Position numbers and translations under genes: made by a program. From Brevipalpus yothersi (taxonomy: Eukaryota > Arthropoda > Arachnida > Trombidiformes > Tenuipalpidae), in the NCBI GenBank assembly GCA_003956705.1, contig QZCP01000219.1, forward strand, positions 1 to 64,000: 64,000 nt of DNA. The letters are read 5' to 3'. The notes below the pieces were generated by a model. It was not told the DNA's origin. It saw only the letters and a program-made list of their open reading frames with translations, and did no database searches. Positions 58,901 through 64,000 of this stretch are shown in pieces. Position 1 is the first letter of the stretch. Each line of letters starts with the position of its first letter.

Positions 58901-60985
58901 TGATCATTTCCGCTCACAAGCTCTTTGATTCGGTTCACTATTGTCCGATGGGATTGGTCATATTGGAGAAAGACTCGGTTTTTGGCCACGTGAGAGTACG
59001 AATTTGTTTTAAGGTCACTTGATTGGCCTTGCTTGCTGATGGAATCAGGGTTTTCGGGCTCAACGAAACAGCCTTCTGTCATGAGGTCTATCAAAGATTC
59101 ACTACACTTTTTCACAAGATCGGCATCGATCACCAGATTATCTGAACCCAATTTTTTGTTCGTTATGACTTCTCCATACTCATTGGAAATTCGATTCAAT
59201 GGTATCGGATCAAACTCGGTGAGGTCACTTTTATCATCACTAACATCGGATGCTGGAGGAATTGGAGATGCATTCTGGGAGGAAGATGAATTGTTTTCTC
59301 GATGCCGTTGAATGGCTTCATGATTGGCATAGTGGATTATTCTTTCTGTACTTTGAGAAGGCTCTTTACTTTTTCGAGGCACTGGAGTTGGTACTGGCTG
59401 TCTGGACTGATTTGATTCAGTAGAAGGTTGATTTGATGAAATATTTACATGTGTTAAAGGACTGAAAATGAAAATTTTGTGATAAATTTTAGTCATCTGT
59501 GAATTCTGAGAGAATAACTTTGAAAAAAGTTCCAAGGCATAATGAATTGAATAACTCAACTCTTTTCGAGATTATTTGTAAAATAGACAGAGTATTATCA
59601 GTATACATAACATTAAACTTACTCTAGAATAGAGTCTTCAAGGTGATAGAAAGGTCTGAATGTCGAGTAAATATCCTCCAGGCTTGTTGATTTGATTATT
59701 CGAGGACTTGAATTGAGCAAATCATCAATAGAAGGCCCTTGGAATCCTCCTCCTCTAACTTTTTCTTGATTCGGAAAAGATATCTTGTCTCCGGCGAATG
59801 AGACTCTTCTCATCAAAGTCTCGGACATTATTTTACTTGTAGGTGGCTTTCCATTGGAATCAATATTGGAATCTGTATTGTTATTGGCACTGGTGATCCC
59901 AATGGTGGATGTTCCACCATTGTTTGGGATGATCCGATTGGGAAACGAATCGGTTTCTTGGTAGTGATGCGATTCGTACTCTTGCTGAAGGGATGCTTGA
60001 TTAATGAAAGCTCTATTATGTCTGATCACTGTATTATGCAATGGAGCCATCATTTCTACATTCAATGATCTGAAGTTGAGCGAATGATGTGGTCCTGGGA
60101 GAGATAGAAGGAGAAGAACAAGAATATGGTCAGTTCATCAGCATTTCGTTTGTTTACTTCAAAGCCTTATTCTACCAGTTTTATGCCCTCCACACATACT
60201 TTTCTGGATTCTCAACCGTGAATAGTAATGATAGTCAATGAGTGAAGTTGCTCACCATCAGAACAGAATAATTGCAGATCAAAACTATGAGCATCAAACC
60301 ATTGGTCAAGCTAAGCGAATAATTTGACCTTATAAGAAAGTAAGAAAGTATATCGGGGCGTAAACATGTGGAATACATACATATATATATATATATATAT
60401 TTTTCAGCCATGAAAAGTAGCCAAAACGGTTCGGAAGGAAGAGAAGTCTCGAAAGCAATAAGAACTGGTGGTGAAGATTGTTCTTGCATGAGCAATAAAA
60501 AAGCCATTCAACAAGCTGGACCATTTATTTGTCCACTTCTTACAGCTTGTTGAAGGACAAATGTATGACTAGAGAACTTTATGTGTAGCCACCTTCACCT
60601 CAAAAATTCTGGATAAATAACCCTTTCCCAATTTTGGGACATTATTTCTGCTTTTCTCTTTTCTATCTGAAAAACCTTCCAAAGCATCTCTCATTTTCAC
60701 TGTGAATTCATACTACCAAGTTCATAATCATCCCATAGAGTCCCTTGAGCAAAATAATAACTATAAAAATAGCTGAAATGATGGCTTAGTGAAATAGATA
60801 GAAGAAAGAAAAAAAGACTACTCTGATGTATTCCAACTCGATTCTGTTTAATCGGGTAAACTGTTACAAGATACATAGAAACACCTCGATCATATTTGAT
60901 GAAAAGCCTTATTCTCGATACTTTACTAGCTTCATCAACACTCATTGTTTGTCCTACTGCTTGCACAGCAAGAAAAGAGCTTTGC
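28849..60985 (-). CDS. SYK/ZAP-70-type non-receptor tyrosine kinase (N-terminus incomplete)
   Basis: Cytoplasmic protein tyrosine kinase. Exons in transcription order, all phase-compatible: 60985-60822 (tentative), 60094-59623, 59461-58554, 40801-40584, 32152-31811, 31629-31489, 29340-29228 and 28924-28849. From 60094 onward they encode about 756 residues. The kinase has a glycine loop (LGNGFFGEVY), the VAVK lysine, HRDLAARN, SDFG, a twin-tyrosine activation loop (KEYYR) and KWPLKWYAPEC, which with SYGQKPY is typical of SYK/ZAP-70. The upstream exons form a Ser/Asn-rich linker of about 460 residues with candidate phosphotyrosine sites (DPIYEEI, EIYDYDAI). No SH2 domain is visible; it may lie beyond the right edge or be divergent. 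Two introns are very long, and one contains the gypsy element. A Shark- or ACK-type kinase is the alternative family, less likely. Confidence 0.85.
29784..29842. repeat. (GA)n microsatellite
   Basis: GA run with a single C interruption, in the kinase intron between 29341 and 31488. Confidence 0.97.
30292..30339. repeat. (TC)n microsatellite
   Basis: Perfect CT run of about 48 bp in the same kinase intron, opposite in strand sense to the GA run 450 bp away. Confidence 0.97.
36226..36279. repeat. (GA)n microsatellite
   Basis: Perfect 54-bp AG run in the 8.4-kb kinase intron. Confidence 0.97.
39069..39142. repeat. (TC)n microsatellite
   Basis: Perfect run of about 74 bp in the 8.4-kb kinase intron. 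Confidence 0.97.
40802..44800. other. Kinase intron, part left of the retrotransposon
   Basis: About 4 kb of AT-rich sequence without supportable genes. A 66-bp perfect (CT)n run lies at 40915-40980, about 110 bp upstream (in sense) of the glycine-loop exon. Confidence 0.65.
40915..40980. repeat. (TC)n microsatellite
   Basis: Perfect 66-bp CT run close to the acceptor of the glycine-loop exon; on the sense strand it is GA. Confidence 0.97.
44805..45209 (-). repeat. 3' LTR of the gypsy element
   Basis: 405-bp terminal repeat with TG...CA ends, complete in this copy. It contains a STAT-like TTCCCGGAA palindrome (44889-44897), an ATTAAA-type signal on the element's strand (44941-44946) and a TATA-like ATATATA near 45125. 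Confidence 0.95.
45210..45235 (-). other. Polypurine-tract region
   Basis: On the minus strand the bases just before the 3' LTR read AAGGAGCGGCGGA. This is a purine-rich stretch in the position of the plus-strand primer (PPT), directly after the stop codon of the extra ORF. Confidence 0.6.
45236..46312 (-). CDS. Retrotransposon env-position ORF: RING-like/TRAF-type zinc fingers plus ubiquitin-like domain
   Basis: 358 codons between pol and the 3' LTR (339 if translation starts at Met20, MGDEQNVW). A RING-like cluster C84-x2-C87-x14-C102-x4-C107-x2-C110-x18-C129-x3-C133 lacks the usual His, with Ala104 at its position. It is followed by a TRAF/SIAH-type finger C164-x4-C169-x11-H181-x3-C185 and C192-x2-C195-x7-H203-x-C205. 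Next come a short coiled coil (about 208-230), a Gln/Pro linker, and a ubiquitin-like fold (about 267-336: KVNGREVRI...LDDSKTL...YLSVLEP). There is no signal peptide or membrane segment, so it is not an envelope protein. The layout is that of a RING/TRAF-type E3 ligase with a Ubl. The frame is open and not decayed, so it is probably functional. Whether it is expressed by splicing or reinitiation is not visible. Confidence 0.88.
   Translation of the reverse strand: MCDHYCWFREPVANSSCVNMGDEQNVWMWDPDVIQQENDDVWEIPPPAASFRSNSPVNVVLPEGGYDLERFLEEDRVTAQDFICEMCLSIAIEPYAHLLGGCKAIFCRMCIRNYLDFYRQHRYNSVPQCPRKCSGTRSPLVWNENVNPLPNDRMEILSQLRMPCVHPGCNVISTYTGAQDHYDTCWHNPIFCFTCKELKLDDHNCASTVENLRARIAYLETVVDNFRANQTQAQAPVREVQQQPNTNGIQSYSFHLRSLNEYRGGTRFLCKVNGREVRITDLHLNDPASTLRQRVQTLFQREIGPIIMVHHTPLDDSKTLRQHQVGAKPVYLSVLEPGRQMGDGQSIEITIGRNGPIW
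46313..46539 (-). other. Spacer between pol and the extra ORF
   Basis: Non-coding 227 bp. It contains a direct repeat of GGCCGACGGT (46471-46480 and 46485-46494). It may carry the signals for expression of the downstream ORF. The ORF's first codons just downstream contain TTCCCGGAA (46283-46291). Confidence 0.6.
46540..51081 (-). CDS. Gypsy gag-pol polyprotein (single frame)
   Basis: 1,513 codons; the likely start is Met12 (51048), giving about 1,502 residues. In order: Gag (about 135-300), a CCHC zinc knuckle (C367, C370, H375, C380), an aspartic protease with DTGA (498-501), and reverse transcriptase (about 660-860) with catalytic YFDD (791-794). RNase H follows (D940 in RTDA; DHCG at 1007-1010). 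Integrase has an HHCC zinc site (H1148, H1155, C1185, C1188), a DDE triad (D1218, D1277, E1313; D-x35-E) and a C-terminal GPF motif (1448-1450). Gag and Pol are fused with no frameshift or stop. All catalytic residues seen are intact, so the element may be autonomous. It is annotated only as a resident mobile element. Confidence 0.97.
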   Translation of the reverse strand: MFGFCVLQIFNMSGDSNPIKPAKFGAMLSSEEAMSSVLNQLGKLNQKYEEIDEGLSNAKRQHDELVDEVRDGFKELKNLFLRQSNENTTMSEPNIANVPGTLSSSTSCPKVQLKPSFMDSFLAKADVERSSTSMVKPLPLPKFSGKSEEAASWLREYEMVCSMNYWTQAEMVKGVGRCFTDDAKRWLVHRYMVKVQNIAEVEWKHFKTEFCATYFRENHRFKLYDEIRNLSQGPTQKLSAFFHLVISMCSEYDSELPESEVITHFMRGVKVFHKGTIRALCKDNWDLNAIENAIRSIEDDQESSRSFKPNTKPDKIDKRDKRSSRIHTSRQKRRLPISSPTADDSSNSSFSSESSSKKSKPRKSYTCFNCLGKGHMIKDCPQAKDIARIKENAKKYHKSNNNKSKSSQPKNIGQVEDVNASSSSDDGAIIPPVWQLATGEIHIGMVDDALATPMDPKCTGEIAAHNSGNQLNMTSRVSKRGPKTYCMIKGIKFLVHVDTGAYCSIMGNDVRKMLRLPIIEYSRYPVRMANSSLDEPIGWVEVRAKFASLKLKIRFLVLASASSILIGNDFLESHNAIIDYRNRRVTLSEPCSGTIPISYQEIPTIAAIEEFEDVFAKDQADVGCIRNAVHEINTGDNHPIHQRHYRVAPWEKDVLDILLKEMLDAGIIVPSTSPWSSPVVLVAKKDHNTRFCVDYRALNKITLDDPYPIPRVEDALDLLEGCKHFSILDVASMYWHVRMHQDSQIKTAFIVPQGLFEFTRMPFGLKNAPATAARTMNRVLAGLNYIICYIYFDDIIVFGRTKEEHDERLKTVMNRLRENEVKLRKHKCRIDEDQIDYLGYHIGPSGIAPSESNVASVRRFREPANVDELRRFLGLCSYFRRFIDRFAEIAHPLNCLLKKNSKWSWTESRRLAFETLKKAITEKPVVACYRTEGAIEVRTDACDYGVGAVMYQEQEDKSMRPVCYISRSLNPAEKKYGITEKECLAIVWSLQRLRHYLYGRVFVVVTDHCGLCWFMANRNLKPRLARWALQLQEFTFTVKYKSGKLHGDVDCLSRNPIAINEGEEDQFLNPPCIFSVQPDINFKWEQASDKFCVKLKELLMDKSLSKRKRERLIKKFTIHEGVVYHRRGKSLLPILPRSLQNQVLKEIHYGELGGHLGSTKTYEKLRLKVYWKGMQKDVKNFVRACSECQLRKPYCQIEAGLMIPIVATSEPFLDISLDLLEMPVSDSGFRYVVVMNDRLTKFVRAEAIKTCTSSEVKNVLYESWILLFGVPKTLITDQGPNLMSEEFQEFLSKFKIKHKPTTAYHPQSDGQTERFNAYLGDTLAIYARDNPTLWDIYLKEVVFAYNSSPHRSTRLSPNFLVFGCESRLPFENFFDIQPGWTDLEDRLCALQKARLQAKESIDKSQEKSKEYYDRKRIESGFQVDDIVAIKVPRLKKGKAKKFMNRFKGPFLITKRLSPVTYEIVNLRGRKCYRTVHSSKLKPYYQLTDNQNPGFISHAHDDTPYDDLGALVDD
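51082..51422 (-). other. Gypsy leader with tandem PBS-like repeats
   Basis: Untranslated leader between the 5' LTR and gag. Next to the LTR two 37-bp units, plus a truncated third at the LTR edge, each contain CAACA-TTTGGT followed by GGAGATGCC or TGAGATTCC. The unit adjoining the LTR is the candidate primer-binding site (TGGTGGAGATGCC). The priming tRNA is not identified. Confidence 0.7.
51423..51791 (-). repeat. 5' LTR of the gypsy element (contains an assembly gap)
   Basis: Terminal repeat matching 44805-45209 on both sides of a run of Ns at 51536-51560. Where this copy has 25 Ns the other LTR has 61 bases, so the true length is probably also 405 bp. STAT-like TTCCCGGAA at 51507-51515. 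Confidence 0.95.
51536..51560. other. Assembly gap (25 N)
   Basis: Run of N inside the 5' LTR. Comparison with the other LTR indicates that about 61 bases are missing, so the run length is a placeholder. Confidence 0.95.
51796..58553. other. Kinase intron, part right of the retrotransposon
   Basis: 6.8 kb of AT-rich sequence with a (GA)n run at 57002-57026. No supportable gene or other mobile element. The exons on either side (58554 and 40801) join in phase 1, so none need be missing. Confidence 0.7.
60380..60400. repeat. (AT)n microsatellite
   Basis: Short AT run, the only clear non-GA dinucleotide repeat in the window. Confidence 0.9.
60822..60985 (-). CDS. Tentative upstream exon of the kinase gene
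   Basis: Open 164-bp segment with a strong pyrimidine-rich acceptor (CCTCAG) and donor A|GTAGTC. It splices in phase into the exon at 60094. It encodes 54 residues with alternating hydrophobic/basic strands (KVSRIRLFIKYDRGVSMYLV), suggesting a folded beta-rich domain. I cannot assign it to SH2, C2 or another family. The next exon upstream was not found. Confidence 0.45.
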
Positions 60986-62146
60986 CTGAGGCAAATGAAT
61001 GAGAGAGAAAAAAAGTACTTTCGCCACTTGGGATAAAGTATCAGTGAGAAACCTTCTACATTTTTTGGGTTTCTCATGGATCTAAAAAAGTACATCGAAG
61101 GAGGAGGAAAAAACGCCCTAAGTGAGTCGAATTCTTCACCGATTTCTTTTTCCCAGCTTTTTCGATAAATTCTAGTCTTAGCTGATGATATTTTTCCCTT
61201 CATCGCAGGGCTTTGATCCTTTCGCATTATCAAAGTCATTAGTTGGTTCATGATCATCAGCATTATGATTATCCATTTCGAAGATTCTTCTTCTTTTCAC
61301 TCAACCAGACTGTTTTCTCGTCACTCTAGTCTTTCGAGATACATGCTTCAAGTAATACCTATTTAAGAATAGTAACTTGATTTTTTTATGAAATATAATC
61401 AATTACAGTATCGGACTAGGAGTACTTCAAGAAAAAATTTGGAAAGCATTTTATTTATCAAAAATTATGCAAAGAGTCGTATTATTTCAGTGAAAGGAGG
61501 CTCTTTATAGATCTAATTCACTTGAATTCCGGATAGGAGAGGAAAAATTTTGGTCATCAATGAGAATCTTCTATTAGTGACAAATCTAGAAAATGGCCAC
61601 TTCAAACGCTTTTGGTTCAGCATAAGAGGATTGCCGTATCATCAAGATGTGAATCATGATGATTTGTTGGATTAGGAAAATTTCTTCTATTCTATCCCCA
61701 AGATGTTTCATGAATCAATCAAAATAGCGAATATGAGAAATAGAAAATCAGCAAAATAGATGCATAAGCTTTCTCAAGAATAGGTTATAATGTAAATGAA
61801 GTGTCCTCTTTTCCTCTCGATTTCCACTTTTGCTCTCTATTAGCATATTTCTTAGCGATAAAAGATGGATGAAGCTCTCATGCATGATGATGAGATGATC
61901 ATCAAGAGATTTGAGGAGTACATGAGTGAATGAGCCATCGCAAATCATAGAAAAGTGAAGAAATTTAGCCTAAAAGGTTTCCTTCTAAATTTAACTATCT
62001 TTTTGGCAATACATGTATATGAAAAGCGTGTGAATGCTCCAGTAGAGTTTACTACTTACACAAATGATAAGTTTCGCAAAAGTTCAGCTGATGATGCGAT
62101 TGATGATGTCGGTGGTGAGATGCAGGCTCTGTCACTTTTCATTCAA

Positions 62147-62204
<58 letters not shown>

Positions 62205-64000
62205 GTTCTCATCATGGAGCAGAGTGGTTTCAATCTACTTATCCACGCCATTCTTTCCTAGACTCTTCACCACCTTTCCAAATCGCGTCACTTTGCAACC
62301 CGTTTAGTGATCAGTTTACCTTATCCTTTTCAAATTGAGAGAGGATGAAGAGTCACAAGGACTTGAGCCAAATAGGATGCTTGAGAAATGTCAAGCTAAA
62401 AAATCAATAGAACAGTTTGAAAGCATTGGCCCAGGTGTTAAACATTCCATTTGATCAAGAGATGGAGTGATGTCAGGAAAAAAAGAGTGAAAAATTCTAT
62501 CTCATCAAGTTGAGCATTGAACTTTGAATCGAACTTGTGAAAGGTTCTCTCGATAAAGGAATACACCAAATCTTAATCAGAGGGGAAGAATAAGGTGGAT
62601 TGAATGAATTTCAAAGTAGGTGAGAAGATCATCAGAGATAGCCCTTGATGAATTGAGGACTCGTGTTTTATATGCTCTTACAGAGCGAGAGAGAGAAAGA
62701 GAGCTGTTGCTAATGTTTGCATTGCTGAAGAGCTGAGTATTTGTAGAGATCATGAAAAACTAACCAAGAAGAGACTACTTAACACCCTCCATAACTATCA
62801 ATATGAGGAGAGTATCAATCTTGTCCGAATGGGCTCGTCATCATCTTATCTTATTGCTTCTTCCATCAGTTTAGATCATCAACATGATCTTATTCTGCCG
62901 CAAATATCTAGCCATATCATGAACCATACAAGATGCAAGATTTTGGCCCCCTCCTTCATCCCAAAATCCGATGCATCATCATCATTCTTTTTTTTCGTTA
63001 CCATTCTTTGGACTTACTTTCCCTCTCATCTTTTTTCTATTCCTTCAGCTCATTCTTTCTTCTACCTCTATGAGCTGAGCTGAGCTGAATATATGCTTGC
63101 AATATCACATTTTCGCTTTCTAGTTGACCGGAAATGATGGCAACACATCAGAGACTGTGTCAGCTTCCGGTCATTTCGTATACATATCAGACTGTGTGTG
63201 GGGAAATATTTGTGCTATCCCCTTTTCATATCACATATATGGAAGTGTGATGATTGGAAATATTATTTGTGTGTCCACCACAGCATCCCACATTCTACGA
63301 CATTCACATTCTATCTTGAAGACATTCCAGCGGGATAAAGGGAATGATGGTAGGAGGATGATAAAGATCATTTTTCACTACATTCCAGTCAACTTTTGTC
63401 CCAGGCACATTTGAAATCGTATTGTGATTGATGTTGATAATGTTTCACAATGCATTTTTCTCACTTTCTTGGACCTCAAAATCATTTGAGGTGTGAGTAA
63501 TGTCCAGCCACGCACGGCCCGAATCTCATGCAATATTCAGTAGCCATAATTGAAGATGACCACATACACATTCCTATATTCTCTCTGAATGGACTTTCAT
63601 TTGAAATGGATGATTTCGCATTTGCTCATCTTTTCTGAATGTTTTACTTCCTCTTTGTCCACTGGAAAGCATTCTTCCAAACCAAATGTCAACTCAACCA
63701 ACTTCTTGGCAAATAAAATTCACCACATCAAATGCCTTTTTTATGGTCCTCTCTCTCTCTTTTTCCTTCTTTCCTTCTTTCCTCCACTTTCACCCATCAA
63801 ATGCATGATGTCTCTCTGGAAGCTAGTTGTCATGAAGTTCAGGGGATAATTTCTAATCACTGCATGGACTAGAAACAGCTCAGCCCATGAGAGAGACGAG
63901 TCAAGAGTGCCTTCAATTTTTCACTGCTCCATTCAGGATTGATATGTACAGAAATGATCAAAAGATTCAGTCAGTTGTAGTTTAGAATATCGAAGAAAAT
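60986..64000. other. Right-end region without identifiable genes
   Basis: Probably the kinase intron or upstream region. It contains a (TC)n run (62151-62201) and a small inverted repeat at 63125-63173. A short Met-initiated minus-strand frame at about 61275 (MDNHNADDHEP...) ends at TAA after 32 codons without a donor, so I do not call it a gene. Confidence 0.5.
62151..62201. repeat. (TC)n microsatellite
   Basis: Perfect CT run of about 51 bp. Confidence 0.97.

Noticed and set aside
60368..60553. Plus-strand frame after an AT run and TTTTCAG
   Set aside because: An acceptor-like site exists, but the 47-residue translation matches nothing and no partner exon is visible.
60822..60985. SH2 domain in the upstream kinase exon
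   Set aside because: Strand pattern is suggestive, but there is no FLxR motif within the exon and no C-terminal LVxHY-type motif, so I did not name the domain.

Overview
The window is eukaryotic and almost certainly from an arthropod; an acariform mite or another chelicerate is my best guess. It is AT-rich, has many short GT-AG introns, very many (GA)n/(TC)n microsatellites, and arthropod-style core promoters (TATA box plus a TCAGTT initiator). The species assignment is inference; the genes below are read from translated exons with matching splice phases.

Left part (1-27,700) is gene-dense. In order: the N-terminal exon of a latrophilin/CIRL adhesion GPCR (minus, continues off the left edge); translation factor eIF5 (plus, 5 exons); an SNF/U1A-U2B'' spliceosomal RRM protein (minus, 3 exons); a secreted 14-cysteine protein (minus, 6 exons, one only 20 bp); a PI31-type proteasome regulator reduced to its proline/glycine-rich tail (minus); the Pol I initiation factor TAF1B (minus, 3 exons); two paralogous tiny Tyr-rich secreted peptides (plus); a Topors-like RING E3 ligase (plus, single exon); and a perilipin/LSD lipid-droplet protein (minus, 3 coding exons). 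A CTCF-like core, GCKCCACCT or close to it, recurs 150-350 bp upstream of the start codons of the housekeeping genes.

Right part (28,800-61,000 and probably beyond) is one very long minus-strand gene for a SYK/ZAP-70-type tyrosine kinase. Its exons join in phase across introns of about 8.4 kb and 17.7 kb. The larger intron holds an intact, very young Ty3/gypsy LTR retrotransposon (44,805-51,791, same strand as the host gene) with matching LTRs, a GAAA target duplication, one uninterrupted 1,513-codon gag-pol frame, and an additional ORF in the env position. That ORF encodes no envelope-like protein. It encodes a RING-like/TRAF-type zinc-finger protein with a coiled coil and a C-terminal ubiquitin-like domain. 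This is the most unusual object in the window, together with repeated TTCCCGGAA (STAT-like) palindromes and a duplicated primer-binding-site unit in the same element.

The remaining sequence (61,000-64,000, intergenic gaps and the two giant introns) holds simple repeats but no coding region that I can support.
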